Source: Irpex lacteus
Taxonomy: Eukaryota > Basidiomycota > Agaricomycetes > Polyporales > Irpicaceae
DNA: 64,000 nt
NCBI GenBank assembly: GCA_001986395.2
Contig: MQVO02000010.1
Span: 434,001-498,000, forward strand
Direction of reading: 5' to 3'
Shown here: one piece after another, positions 11,974-24,003 of the stretch
Layout: each line of letters opens with the position of its first letter
Position numbering within the stretch: position 1 is the first letter of the stretch
Notes under the pieces: model-generated
The model's input: the letters and a program-made list of their open reading frames with translations, nothing else
What the model was told of the DNA's origin: nothing
Databases searched by the model: none
Program-made: the position numbers and the translations under genes

Positions 11974-12909
11974 CTATTCTACGCTTCTATCTGTCCGTCG
12001 AAGGATGTACAAGTGATGCTGTATAACAGGCGCATGTGCGTTTCCCCCCGACGGTGCGTCGACCTTCTCTACCCTCTCCAGCTCCCAGAACCCCGACACG
12101 TCCAACGCCGTCGGTCCTCCCCCATCTCTCTTGTCTCCGCCATCCACTTCCCGAGGAGAACTTCTATGTGAAGCACTCAAGAATGGGAACCTCCGCTCAG
12201 AGTACGACAACGCAATCCACACCCCTCCCGGCTTAACGAGGCTCGCCAAGTGCAATGCGAGTACTTCCAACGGTTCGAGCACGATTGGCACCTCGCTTTG
12301 CGACCGTGAGAGTACTTGAACGATGAGAGGATGTGATGAAGAGTATCCAGGGTCGCCAGTAAGTGCTTCCCTGCTGAACGAGACGTCCTCCCCGCACGAA
12401 ATCGCATCCGACGTGCTCTTATCCACCACGACCTCGAACAACTCCTCTCCTTCCGACGAAGAGGCACTTACCACCAACCTCTTACAATCCCCCCAACTCA
12501 ACAAATCAACCTTCTCCCACCTCACTTCGCCCCTCATCGTTTCAGCACTTTGTCGTCCCCTCTGAACGACCTCCTCTGCGAAGTCCGTGTTCATCACTAC
12601 ACCTCTCGTCTCTGTCTGGTCTTCGTATATGTTGTGGTATGTTTGTAATATGGCATTGGATAGTGTGGATGTTCCTGCGCCGATATGCAAGGTCCTCGGA
12701 GGTGGCTGTTTTGCGTCTTTGCTATGTGCGAGGAGATGTTGCTGGAGGACTGGGATGATGGTCTCTCGTCCGTCTCCGAGCCATTCGAAGTGTGATTCGG
12801 TTTTGAAGCGGGTGTTCCAGAAGGATTCGGATTCGTAGCTTGGTGGCATTGTGGATGAGTAAGGGAAGTAGGAGGGAGTAAGCGGTGGACAGCCTGAGCG
12901 AATGATCAA
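11974..12909 (-). CDS. seven-beta-strand methyltransferase, METTL13/EEF1A-KMT4-like
   Basis: Single-exon protein of 311 residues from the first ATG. A second ATG at 12849 (MPPSYESESFW) begins exactly at the conserved part and is probably the true start, giving 291 residues. SFWNTRFKTESHFEWLGDG resembles the N-terminus of lysine methyltransferases of the METTL13/EEF1AKMT group. LHIGAGTSTLSNAIL is the SAM-binding motif I, and VRWEKVDLLSW followed by VVDKSTSDAISCG corresponds to the motif II/post-II region with the D(K)G(T)-like turn of that group. This suggests SAM-dependent methylation of a protein, perhaps translation elongation factor 1A, but the substrate is inference. The gene is intact and its 3' end lies 116 bp from the ISC1 start. 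Confidence 0.7.
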   Translation of the reverse strand: MIIRSGCPPLTPSYFPYSSTMPPSYESESFWNTRFKTESHFEWLGDGRETIIPVLQQHLLAHSKDAKQPPPRTLHIGAGTSTLSNAILQTYHNIYEDQTETRGVVMNTDFAEEVVQRGRQSAETMRGEVRWEKVDLLSWGDCKRLVVSASSSEGEELFEVVVDKSTSDAISCGEDVSFSREALTGDPGYSSSHPLIVQVLSRSQSEVPIVLEPLEVLALHLASLVKPGGVWIALSYSERRFPFLSASHRSSPREVDGGDKRDGGGPTALDVSGFWELERVEKVDAPSGGNAHAPVIQHHLYILRRTDRSVE

Positions 12910-13118
12910 TGTTTTAGAGCAGGTGACGTTCGTTCGTATACAGGACGAGGTGCTGCATTTGTATTACAAACTAGATCGTAGCAATATACAAAATACTAAA
13001 CTGTTCTCTGCACAGTCCCGGACGTTAAACCAATTGCAAGTACAGTACTTATTTTCGTCCCCAAACAGAAGAAGCCACTGCAGGCATCTCCACACCATCA
13101 CCAAAACACCCTCAGATC

Positions 13119-14305
13119 CTACAACTCATACCGAACCTCCCTCTCCGAATGCTTCGTCCGTTCATAATACCAAATCGGCTCAGTGGCCGAACAACTCGAG
13201 TTAGTCGTCGAGTCCACAGCCTTAAACCGCCCGTACTGCTCCGTCCCGAAGACGTGGCTGAAGTACCACACCTCGGAGAGGACGGTGCCGTTGTGTGTGC
13301 ATCCGAGGTAGGGTACGGCGCCGGTTTGTTGGGAGAGGGCGGTTGTGATGGAGGAGAGGGGGTAGGCGGTTTTGTTGGAGGGGGTTATGCCGTACCTGTT
13401 CGTGAATTCAGTGTTGATCAGCGTTCGGTATTCAGATATCGATATCCGAGAAGGACGAAGGAGAAGAGTCGGGGCAAGAAGAGAAGAAGAAGAAGAAGAA
13501 GAAGGGGGCTAAAAATATACTGAAGTGCGGATACTCACGATGCAAGCATATCGTACGTGGGGAACATCCTGAACGCACGCCTCGCAGCCAAGATAAAGTC
13601 GACAACCTCCTGGTGCTCGACGTAGTCGGGTCCATAGCACGCGACGTCGAACGTCGACGTGCAGGTCGCGTGTTTGGAGAACTCGTGGCCCCAGAAGTCA
13701 GAGTTCGGCGCGCCTTGGTTGATCCAGTACTTGTTCACTGTACGCAATCATTAAATAAGATACAGCACATAGGGAACGTGAGTGCAAGCTTACTCCAGTC
13801 AAGGAGATCGAAGCGTTTGAACTTGGCGACGAAGGTGCCGATGTCTGGGCCAGTCCAGGGAGGGATGACGGTACCGTTGGGAGTGAGGGTCTTCGGGGAG
13901 GGCGTAGGGTCGTACTGTCTGGAGAAGTCGCAGTACTGGCCGTAGCTGCCATCACAGTTGTCAGGCCAGAGACCGTGCATGGTCCAGCTCTCTTTGGGCA
14001 GCTTCTGGCCGTGTCTCTCGAGACCGGTGTAGGTGCTCCAGAACTGTGTTGCGAGCACTGCAATAGAATAGATCAGGTTGCGAGTACATGGAGGTATGGG
14101 GATGCGTACCGAGTCCGCCAGGAGTAGGCGAGCAGCATGTGTTCGCGATGGCCGTAGTGTTCTCGCAAGAGTAGAAAGCCGGCTGGCTAGCACACCCGCT
14201 AAAGTTACCATAAGTCTTAGGGATCGTCAACAGTCCACTAAGGGTGTTATCCGCAAGGACGACAGAAGCGGCGATGAGCGCAGTGAGTCCAGCGAGGATG
14301 GCCAT
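13119..14305 (-). CDS. secreted ribonuclease T2
   Basis: Extracellular or vacuolar acid endoribonuclease. Exon 1 gives a signal peptide (MAILAGLTALIAASVVLA) and a cysteine-rich start (SGCASQPAFYSCENTT). Exon 2 carries the CAS1 motif WTMHGLWPDNC with catalytic His. Exon 3 carries CAS2, FWGHEFSKHATC, with Glu, Lys and the second His; HATC instead of HGTC is the usual fungal variant. Exon 4 starts at 13395 and ends with NSSCSATEPIWYYERTKHS and a stop at 13119. Three introns are inferred: about 14110-14061; 13793-13745, joining LLDW to NKYWINQG; and 13538-13396. The last contains a pyrimidine-rich CTT repeat on the coding strand. A TATAAAAA-like box (about 14368-14374) lies 65 bp upstream. The gene is intact. 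Confidence 0.93.
13481..13507. repeat. GAA/CTT microsatellite inside RNase T2 intron 3
   Basis: About seven consecutive GAA-type triplets on the plus strand read as a CTT pyrimidine tract in the RNase T2 pre-mRNA. This intron (about 143 bp) is two to three times longer than its neighbours, and the expansion probably explains that. Confidence 0.8.
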
Positions 14306-15261
14306 CGTGACGGTGGGTGGGCTGGGGTTGAGGAGACCTGGAGGACCATCATGGCATGCAAAGCTGGTTTTTATACTTGGAAGCTGCTCGCTTAGATAGC
14401 GCTCTGGGCAGCGTGGACGCGGTGGTTATCGAACGTGGGCTGTCACCCCGCTGCCGTCAGGGCACGGCGCTATCTGTTGCTTTGGTGGCTGCCGACGGTG
14501 TTCGAGGTGGAAGAGACCACGCGATGCAGGAGGAAAAGTGGCACATGGGGTTACTCGGCGTGATAAGATGTTCGTTTGTCTGATAACCTATGTGAGTGGT
14601 CAGTGACTTTTTGTGATGTACATGTTGCGCTGTCTGTGGCCAGTTACATAGGAGTATTGGTAGCTCACCGCTGTGCCTGATCTATCCATGTACGCGTGGT
14701 GGCTGTGCAATGTGCGCCCTTGCCGTCGTAGGCCATGTGGTTAGAGATAAACGTTTGCTCGGGATCAGCGATTGCAAATGGCGGAGGCGGAAATTCGGAA
14801 TATTTCCTTTTCGAGCAATATACCGTGCACTGTCGCGGCACTTCGTACATTCATGCGTGGACCACATGGACTGGACCATATGACTCACCTGTTCCAATTT
14901 GTAGCACTGAGCCCCATGCGTATTATAGCTCAAACTTCTTGTGGGGAAGATCCCGCTGGAAACGAGTGATTATTCTGTATATAGTATGGAAGGCAGAGTA
15001 GTCGAGGAACCTTCAAGGTAGAAAATGCACACGGCGGGATTCGAACCCACGCCACGCCACGCGACCTCGTGGCTAAGCTGATCGTCATGTGGCACCGCGA
15101 CGCGACGTGTTAGCGCCAGGGTCACTTCGCCTACGGGCATAAGCGCCTCGAATAAATGAACCATTTTGTGTCCTCCACCACCGTCATCCTCCCACACCGC
15201 ACACGTCGCGCCCTCCACCGAGGTCCCCATCACACACAGAGTTCAACTAAGGCGGGCAGGG
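14306..15261. other. intergenic between divergent RNase T2 and sirtuin genes
   Basis: Shared upstream region of two divergently transcribed genes. Near 15030-15055 the minus strand contains GGTTCGAATCC, a perfect tRNA B-box/T-loop, followed by a TTTT run. However, I could not fold a complete cloverleaf around it, so no tRNA gene is called. Nothing else was recognised. Confidence 0.5.
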
Positions 15262-17043
15262 ATGACTGTTATACTCGACTTGGAGAATTACGCGGCGGAC
15301 ACGTCGACGAGAAGGACGTTGGCCAGTCTCTCGCTTTCAGTGGCCAAATGTAAGCGAATCGTGGTCGTCACGGGGGCTGGTATTTCGTGCTCGTGCGGTA
15401 TACCTGTAAGCATCTACAATTAATTTACGACGCGAAAATACGCTGAATTACGCGTGAAATAGGACTTTCGGTCGTCTGATGGGCTGTATGCTTTGGTGAA
15501 GCAGCAATATCCTGACGTGGTCATGAAGGGCCGCGACCTATTCGACGCGTCGCTATTCCGGGACTCGACGTCTACGTCCGTGTTCTACACGTTTATATCC
15601 CAACTTAAGCAGTCTATTGACCGCGCGGAGCCTTCGCCGACACACCGGTTTATCAAGACTCTTGACTCGAAGAAGAAACTGTTGCGGTCGTATACGCAGA
15701 ACATTGATGGCCTGGAGGAACGTGCGGGGCTGCTGGGGAGTTCGAGTCAGGAGGCTAAGGCTCTGGGGAAGGGAAAGGGAAAGCTACGAGCAAAGGATGT
15801 ACGCAACGTGCAGCTGCACGGCGACATACACCGCGTTCGGTGTACATTCTGCTCCGCCGAATTCCCCTGTACACAAGAGTATATGACCCTCTTCGACGTA
15901 GGCGCAGCCCCCGACTGCCCCGAATGTCTAACACGATGTAAGTCTCCTCCCTCCTTCCCTCCTATCGTTCCAGCTAACCTCGAACCAGCCGAGGCCCGCC
16001 AAGCACGCTCAGCCCGCGCCCTTAAAGTAGGCACCCTGCGCCCTGCAATCGTCCTCTACGACGAACCGCACCCGCTAGGCGACGACATCGGGTCCATCCA
16101 GACCTCGGACCTCACGCACAAACCGGATATGCTCATCATCATGGGCACCTCTCTCAAAGTGCACGGGTTTAAGAAATTGGTGAAGGAGTTCGCTAGGGCC
16201 GTGCACGACTCCTCCTCTTCCTCCACTTCCTCCTCTTCATTCTCAACGCCAGGCCCATCATCGTCGCCGAGTAAGACACCAAACGCCAAAACGCTAAAGA
16301 ACTGGACCGGAAAAGTCGTATTCGTGAACAAGACGGCCCCGGGGAGCGAATGGGACGGGATCATCGACTATCACGTCCAAGGGGCCTCCGACGCATGGGT
16401 CGAGAAGGTCCTCGAGGACTGGAAGAAGATGCGTCCGGCGGATTGGGAGGTGCAAAAGACGCTCGACGCCGTTATCTCTTCTGGTGGTAGTGCTGGTGCG
16501 GGTGGGTCTATGAAAGTTATGAAGGAGGTGACGAACGCTGTTGGTGGTGCTACAAAGGCGAAGGGGCAGAAGAAGGACGTGGAGAATATCAATAAGGGAG
16601 AGAAAGCGGAGGGTGTGTCGAGCTCGCCGCCGAGTTCACCGAGTAAGAGGAGGAGCTTGGAGTGTCATTATTCGGATGGGGAGAGCAGCCCGTCGAAGAA
16701 GAAACGACCGCAGTCGCGCGCTGAGAACCTCGAGTTCGAGGGGCGCGGTATGTTGTTTGGCGACTCGACGAATCTACAAGTGGCCAAGGAGGTTAGGAGT
16801 GACGAGGAGGAGGACGTTTTTGTGGATGTGGGGTTGAAGATGAAGCTTGGAAAGGGGAAGGGGAAGAAGGGTGGGGAGAAGAGCGGGGAGAAGAGTGGGG
16901 AGAAGGAGGGGAAAGAGAAGGAGAAGACGGTGAAGAGGCAGAGGAGCAAGAAGAATTTGAAGCTGGAGGTTGTTATGGATGAGAGGAAGACTAAGGCGCC
17001 GTCGAGAGCCTCTTCGAGGACTAGGACTGTGTTGGTTCGTTAG
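15262..17043 (+). CDS. NAD-dependent protein deacetylase, Hst3/Hst4-type sirtuin
   Basis: Sir2-family deacetylase; the Hst3/Hst4 branch removes acetyl groups from histone H3 (K56) in fungi. Exon 1 (15262-15405) contains VVVTGAGISCSCGIP, the NAD-binding GAGIS motif. After an intron (15406-15462) exon 2 starts DFRSSDGLYAL. Then follow YTQNIDGLEERAG, LHGDIHRVRC (catalytic His) and a zinc-binding CTFC...CPEC pair. SIQTSDLTHKPDMLIIMGTSLKVHGFKKLVKEF is diagnostic of the Hst3/4 branch. A further in-frame intron is likely at 15938-15988 (51 bp, GTAAGT...CCAG with a CTAAC branch site). The C-terminal 200 residues are low-complexity, rich in Ser, Lys and Glu, with SPSKKKRPQS and GKGKGKKGGEK stretches that look like nuclear localisation signals. 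The length of roughly 557-574 residues is long because of this tail. Confidence 0.92.
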
Positions 17044-17472
17044 TTAGACGGGCCTTAAGCTTTAAGGTTAGAAGAGGGAGAGGAGCGGGGTTTTCGTTTA
17101 TAGCTTTCGAGTTTGTTGCTCCATCATCATCATCGCTTTCGAAATTTCGCGCATTCATCGCTACTTTGTACTATCATTCTTAGTTTTCCTGTATATTCGC
17201 AGTTTTTAATATTTGCACTCCGGACGTATTACCTTTCGTGTGTGACGTTGGGAATACTGCGGCTGAGAAAGGTCGTGGAGAGTTGAGGCATAGATGATTT
17301 TAATTGCGTGCGAACCTAGAGCGTGACGAAACAACAGCAAGAATAAGGATATATGTAACGTGCGTAAGAGTAGACCTGGAGCAAGGGGAGCAAGTGTGTA
17401 CGATTCGTGACTGAGAATTGAGCATAGGTGGCCACAGAGGCGAGTGTGATTTTGAGAGGAGAAAGGAAGTGG
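17044..17472. other. convergent 3' regions of sirtuin and rpb6
   Basis: Two genes end towards each other with about 430 bp between stop codons. The stretch is AT-rich with T-runs, consistent with 3' untranslated regions. No gene was seen. Confidence 0.6.
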
Positions 17473-18178
17473 CTAGTCCGTGATGAGCTCGGACACACTC
17501 CAGTCCTCGAAACTGCCGTCGGGGAGGTACCGTCGAATCATGAGGGGGATCTTGCCCTGCGAGAGCTCCTTGATCGCAATTTGCAGCGCGTCGGTCTCGC
17601 CGTCTAGTGGTACGAGCACCGGTGCGTTCATACTGCACCAACCACCCAACATCCAATCAACACCATTATCATAGCTTCTTTATACATGTATAAAACGCAC
17701 CTGATCTGCAACGCCCTTGTACCAAGCACTCTCGCCCTCTCATACTTCGTTAAATACGGCGTAGTGATCCTCTCCTTATTAGGCTGTCGTTCCCCTCTCA
17801 ACCCCGCACCCCCACTAGCACTCGACCCGCCCCCTTCCTCTCCCTGTGCAACGTCTGCACCGACGGCATCTGCGTCTGCGACGCCGTTTGCGCCTTCGAA
17901 GCCGTTCACTTGTTCGCCGGTGCCTTCGCCTTCGGGGTTCTCTGGGGCGAGGAGGTCGTAGCCGTCATCCTATGGGATGAATGAGCGTTGAGGTGAGAGA
18001 GATGTGTTGGAGAGGAGGTGGTTTACGCACGAAATTATCCTCATTGAACCTATAAACACGATGAATGTGTGGTTAATTATCTTTGCTGTACCGAGCACTT
18101 TGAAACTTGGTGTACGTACCCGGGGCCATCGTAATCATAGTCTCCGCCCCCACCACCGCCATACTCGTCGTCGGACAT
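17473..18178 (-). CDS. rpb6: RNA polymerase I/II/III common subunit Rpb6 (RPABC2)
   Basis: Essential shared subunit of all three nuclear RNA polymerases. Four exons: 18120-18178 ([20 protein letters not shown], acidic/glycine-rich), a 19-bp micro-exon 18031-18049 (FNEDNF), 17701-17969 and 17473-17632. Joining them gives an acidic N-terminus, then [60 protein letters not shown] and [14 protein letters not shown], all hallmark Rpb6 sequence. Total is 168 residues, somewhat longer than yeast Rpb6 because of an acidic/glycine/alanine-rich N-terminal segment. All splice sites are GT-AG and the joins restore the invariant ISMNAP across the last intron. Identification is secure. Confidence 0.96.
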
Positions 18179-19771
18179 GCCTATGAGATTACTAGAGGTG
18201 TACGTTTACGAAGAAGTTGTCGGCCAAGTCGAACGCAGAGGTCAAGCTTACGGAGGTAAGACTAAGCGCTGGAAATGTTCATGGCCATGGGCGTTTGCGT
18301 GAAATCCCAGAAAAGAAGTTGTGCTTTTCGCGGAGCTTGAAAACATGTGACCCGCTATGTCTGTTTTGGGGAGGTGCGCGGTGTGACACGCTAGTCCAGC
18401 GCTTCGTTTGTGTGGTTCGACGTCAACAAACTTCAACTTGTACTGGAAGACAAATCGAATTCGCAAACTTTCTGTCTGTCAATACGTTTCTGGAACACAA
18501 TGGGAAGGACAGTGTTGCTCCACACTCTATATCATGCCTACCAGACTCGCATGTTACGAGTCTCAGGCAATCATAATTCAAGCTTATATTGAAGAGAGAG
18601 AAGAGGATATCCGTGTGCGAAGCACGTTATATATGCTATTTATCTCTGCAGGTACAACTCGGGAGCGAGAGACGAAAATGGCAGTTGGTGAGTTTGGTGC
18701 ACAGTCATGCTTCGATGACTGATTGATCGACTTTATACTTCAGATTAGGATCCTCGCTGTCACTCGTTCGCATCGGTTCTATAAGTGGCGGGATCTCGTC
18801 CACAAATCAATCAGTTCAGCTCCACCCCTTCGAGCCGCGATATGCATTCGCGGCTGCGCAATCTTCATCGAGACTACTCAACGTTCGGCGGGTCCTCGCT
18901 CGCACAACCTTCCGACGGTTCGAGTTATTTCACCGGAGAGCTGTGCTTTCTTTCACAGTCCCGAGTCCCCCAATACCCCAAGGACTGCTGGGTCACTTGA
19001 TGTCCGACCTATGATTCTGTGGATCTAAAATATCTGGCGTTTTCGCAAGGTGGGAAATTTCATCAATCATTTTCTACTTAGGAAGCTCATGGTAGTTGTG
19101 GCGGCAAGACTATCCCAGATTGGCAACTGACCCGGTTTGGAAGTGTAATGAATAGACTGACCGATCCGTCCGGCATGACTCGTCAAGTTCAACTACAGCG
19201 TCTGGCTCTATCAGTTCTCCGAGTATATGAATGGTCTTGTGGCAAGATGGCACCGTACGCTACGCGCGTCGCCCGCATGGTCCTGGTTCAAACAATGGGG
19301 CAAACGGTCTGACAGCAAGCATTCTCACACCGATCCGGCGGCATCTGGTTTGGGGATGTGACAGAGAAGATGCGTACTCCTTGGTGCGAGCCACGTTCTG
19401 CGGCGCTCTCCTGGCTCGATGCCCACTGTTCGAGTCGGCACACAGATGGTCGCCCATCGCGGCCTCTTTGTTCTTCACACGGTCCATGAGTCTCGCAGAC
19501 CGTCACACCGTGATGCATTTCCCGTTTAGGTGAGTGTGAGCCACACAGGCATTATTTGGATGGATTAATGACGGTCGAATTAACACAAATTGTCTATTTT
19601 CTCGTCCAATTTAAACAGGAAGACTCTCCCCTCTCGCGTCCTCCTCAGGACTTGTTCCTCCACCACCACCGTCTTCGTCCCGCGCGTCGTATCTCGTTTC
19701 AAGAACATAGTATCTCTATCTCAACATAATAGGCTCGTATCTCATCGCATAACCTCGCTTGACTCGTCGCG
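18179..19771. other. 1.6 kb intergenic between rpb6 and the RRM gene (divergent promoters)
   Basis: Contains only short overlapping reading frames with no recognisable family. The part next to 19772 is rich in CT and fits a 5' untranslated leader of the RRM gene. No repeat or mobile-element remnant was seen. Confidence 0.5.
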
Positions 19772-22700
19772 ATGCCCATCAAACAACCCGTCAAAGAGCG
19801 GGCGTGGGGTTCCCGTTACGACACACTCAAGTCTTTCCCGCCGTCGCCGTCTAGCCAGACGTCTCCGGTCGCCAACACCACAGCTACCCCACAGAGTCCC
19901 ATCGCTATTCAGACCACCGACACCGAGCCTGTTGATGACGACAGGCCGTCCAACGTCGGACAATCACCTGTCGTCCACGCGTCGAAGCCAAGTAACGACA
20001 ATAGTATCTTTGTCGGAAGGTAAGTCTGCTCAACCTTCTAATCAACATAATGCTGAAGTATCTCGTCTCAGCTTGCCCACGAACATCGAGCCTGCGGAGC
20101 TCGGTCATATGCTTACTCTGCATCTCGCAGACTACTCACAAATCAAAGATGTCAAGGCGATTCGAGATGGGAAGGGCGGCGTTTGCGCCTTCCTGGCCTG
20201 TGAGGTACGCGCGTCCTCTGATTCCAAGTAGTCACAGTACTGCCGTAATGGGAGCCGTGTCCGTCTAACCCGACATGAGAAACCTCACGGCAATATATCT
20301 ACCTGCGCATATAACTGACATTCTCCTCATAGAGTGCGGCGGCGGCGTCACAGCTACTCAAGAATCTCCACGAGTCTCCGCCACAGCTCTTTCATAACAG
20401 GACCCTACGCTTCGAGTTTGCTCGTGCATCTCGAGCATTGATCATCTCTTACCGGTGAGTGAGGCATCTCATACTACGGGTTGGACACATACTTATGGCC
20501 GCATATATGTACTCAAAAGGACGCCTATCCGTCTGGCCTACCCTAACTCCGGTCTTGAGAGTCCTCGCGAGTCTGACACGCCTTCCGATATGCCTTTCGC
20601 CTTGAGGATTGTTAGACCACGGAATGCTAAGTAAGCTGTGCATCGAAATGACGTGGGAGGGAATGCTGATGACGCATATAACCAGGTTTCCTGCCGTTCT
20701 ATACGACAATGAAGCGGTAAACTTCAGCGTAAAGGATCCCTCTGACCCCACTACACCCCACGGCGAGACGGCGTCGGCTGACGATGTGCTGTCTGGAGTT
20801 GGCGTACTTATCGAACCCTTGAGGTACGATGCGGAGGTAGGGGGGTCTCCAGAGTCCTTCGTTCTCTTTCATTATTAACGTCGTGCTCCAGACGCTTCAA
20901 AAGATAGTCTCCGTCTTTGGTCCGATCGATTCCTTCGGCCCATTTGCGTCGAGCAAAGAAGGTAAGTCCTATGTTACTTACAGTCTAGCTTTCTGACCTG
21001 AGACCTCTAATCATTCTAATAGGGGATGCCCTTATTGAGCCGGCAAAGGCTTTGAGGCCCTTCGCTGATATTACTCGCTCCCCCGGAATGGAAGACGGTG
21101 TTTGGGAAGTGAAATGGCAGCGTCGCGACGACTCTGTGTTGGCGCATATGGTAATAGCACTCTCCGCCTCTTTCTCGAACAATGTATGCTGACGAACTCT
21201 CGGCAGATACTACGGCGTATCCCGCATCTCTCCGTAATGTGGACCCACCACTTCAACAGTGAAGTGGGTCCCGACTCTAGATACGGAAGTCCTAGTACAT
21301 CTCCAGGTCCACTCCACTCTTCTATGTCTCGTATGAGACACCTCTCTCGTTCTTACGTCAACGAAGCGGACTACCAACGAATCCAAGAGCACTTCCCGTC
21401 GTTCCCCGCTCATATCTCTCCCAGTTCTAGTAACCTACGCCTTACCACGTCACCATACAGCGAAGGCGCTGTCTCACCGCAGTTTAACCGCTGGTCGCCT
21501 CAGTACAACGCAAACCATATGCGTGGACCGTCCTCGCCTCTGGTCCAGAGAGATAGCAGAACTGAGTTTACGCCGCCATCTGTGTCCGGCCAAGGCTTCA
21601 ATGACGCAGACTTCCCGCCACTACATGAGCCTGGCCGCTTTAGGAAGCTTACTAGGCCACCATCGCTTCCTTGGATTCCGCGGGGCGACCACACTGCGAA
21701 CATCGATCGAGGGAAAAGTACAACACTGTCACCATCACCGTCGTCGTCGTTGTCCGTGCAGCCTTCTACACCGGGGGTTGCAAGGCCTACGCCCTCGCCT
21801 CCTGCCGAAGAGGGAGATAACGTTCTAGTCTCCCAGCTTCCCTCCAGCCTGACTATTAGGGACAGCATCGGTGAAGCTGATGTGGGTCAGGACATCACCG
21901 TCCCTCCTACGCCTGACTTCACCGCCGCTTCTATCACTCCTATGACGCCTAAAACCGGCACCTCCTACCCTCTGACGCCCCTCAGTCCAGCAACCATGGA
22001 CTCTGCGGCACACTCCGATCATTACAACATGACGCCCCGTCGTACGGGGCGGTTTGGTGGTACGACGATGAGTAGAGATGACACAGATATGAACAGAGAA
22101 GTCGATCCGTGCTCCGTGTTTGTGGGAAATCTGGATATCAGCGTTGGGTGGTCGGAGGAGCAGCTGAGAGGTATCTTTGAAAAGTATGGGCGTCTTGAGG
22201 AAGTCTCGTTCCATGTTCCATGTAAGTCGCTCCTTGTATCTCTCTTCCCTGGCACACAAAGCTGACTCGTTCCCAGTCTCTAAGACCGTTGGTTTTGCCT
22301 TCCTGAGGTATGCGGACGCGGAGAGTAGTGCTCGTGCGATCGCTGGAGAAGTACGTATTAGACTTTCCTTCAACATCTGCTTGAATTCCGCTGAACTGAT
22401 TGGAAATTCTTAGAATACGAAGAAATATCATGGCCGGCCGATGCGAGTCCAGATTCGCGAAGTGAAGCCGCCCGGTCAGCGCACTCCCTTCAAAGCGACG
22501 CGTGGACGTGGACGGCCGCGCATATATGGAGAATCGCCTCGTCATATCCCATCGCCAGGAGGGACGGAGTTCAACGAACGTTCGCATGACGACTTCTCAG
22601 GATACAGCCCTAGGTCTACGCATGGCTATACCCCGTACCGTCAGGAGGCTCGTCACAGTGCTCAGGCTGGTCGCGATGCGCCGCCTCACTTATCCCGAGG

Positions 22701-24003
22701 TCATCACGCCACGGACTCCAATGTCTCCGGTCAGCTCGTCCTTGGGCGGTCCAACGAGATGAAAGAACGATCCCCGCCGTTCGATATCCACCCTGCCGCA
22801 TCTTGGAGACCTCCTACGTCTCGGACAGATAGCATCAGCGAGAGAGCCGTCATCGCAAGCGGTGCCACCTCTGCGTCTGTTTCGCCTCCTCCTTCGTCCA
22901 GTGGAAGCCATTCGGCGTCGACAGTTGGATATGCTCCTCCCTATCCTATGATGATGAACCCTTGGATGCATCCGTATCCCCACTATCCTTATCCGATGCA
23001 GTACATGGGTGCTCCGTACATGGGATATCCTCCGCCTGCTATGGCTCCGTATGCTCAGCCTCCTTCCGAGGGTGCAAACTCCGACACCAGTACTTCGCAC
23101 CAACAGGCCTGGGAGGCTCAGGCGCGTGTGTACAAGGTAAGAAGTTGCATTCTTTGCATAGTATTATGTCTAACATCAAGTGTGCAATTTTAGCAACAGA
23201 TGGCATATCAAGCTGCACCTGCTGCTACCGATCCGAACATGTCGAGCATGTATCCCGGCTCAGGATCAGCGACTGAAGTACAGCCGCCCTTACGTGCAGT
23301 TGCGTTCGAGCAAACAGACACGGGGATGTTCGTGCCGATGTATGCTCAGGATGCCCTCAACCAATATATGTCGGCTCACGGCCAAGTTCAGCCTCCCGGA
23401 CAGACTCCTCCTCCCCAAGGTGCCACGACACATTCGCAGCAGCCGCAGCCGCAGCCACCTTCAGTCTACATGCCGCCTCATCCCATCTCGCAGATGCCGA
23501 TGTATCCCTACCCATACCCTCCCCAGATGGCTGTCGCTCACCCTCAGGCTCCGGCTCAGCCAGGTATCACCGCTGGTGGACAGTACCAGCTCACTGCAAC
23601 TGGGTGGACTCCATCGAACCCTCAGCAGATCACCTCCTCGACGTATCTGCAGCCTGTCCCTCCTTCGACCTACCTCGGCCCCTCGCAACCATCTGCTCCT
23701 TTGACTAGCTCAGTCTCCTTTACTGGTCACTACGCAGGCACTGGGTCTGCTTCAGGCGAGCAGCAGTATGGCGGAGCCAGAGGCCAGGTTCCACCGAGAC
23801 TAGGAGGCAATCGTACCATGCAGGGCTATAACAATAAGAACACGAACCATCGTGCCTCTCCCAATCACTTCAACAGGCTCGCTGGGGGTGCGCAGATGGG
23901 CTCCTCGCAAAGCTTCGCGGAGGGTTTGTCTATGTCCCGATCTCAACAATCTGGTCCCGGTGGTATGAGACCTTACCCTACTCCCTACACGGGGAATCAA
24001 TAG
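19772..24003 (+). CDS. multi-RRM RNA-binding protein with Pro/Tyr-rich C-terminus
   Basis: Likely mRNA-binding regulator. Exon 1 (19772-20019) ends in NSIFVGR, the RNP2 of the first RRM, which continues over the next exons (LPTNIEPAELGHML ... GGVCAFLACE ... LRFEFARAS). A middle segment (VLYDNEAVNFSVKD ... IVSVFGPIDSFGPF ... WEVKWQRRDD) looks like a degenerate second RRM. A third, well-formed RRM follows about 22100-22470: CSVFVGNLDISVGWSEEQLR (RNP2), SKTVGFAFLRYADAESSARA (RNP1), then GRPMRVQIREVK. The tail is low-complexity, first arginine/glycine-rich (ATRGRGRPR), then Pro/Tyr/Met-rich (MQYMGAPYMGYPPP) and Gln-rich to the stop at 24003. About ten introns are needed; three I placed are 20020-20070, 22221-22276 and about 23136-23193. 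Low-complexity tails like this often drive granule formation, which is inference here. Confidence 0.85.

Noticed and set aside
12323..12838. Plus-strand frames opposite the methyltransferase
   Set aside because: Antisense shadows of an intact 311-codon gene carrying a SAM-binding motif.
13481..13507. GAA repeat as a possible functional element
   Set aside because: Simple microsatellite within an intron; no sign of function beyond a pyrimidine tract.
15020..15115. tRNA-like B-box (GGTTCGAATCC) with T-stem and downstream TTTT on the minus strand
   Set aside because: T-arm pairs well, but I could not find a matching acceptor strand plus D and anticodon arms in any spacing up to about 110 nt; a tRNAscan-SE run would settle it.
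23180..23704. 174-codon Arg/Ser-rich frame
   Set aside because: Alternate frame of the Pro/Tyr-rich RRM protein tail.
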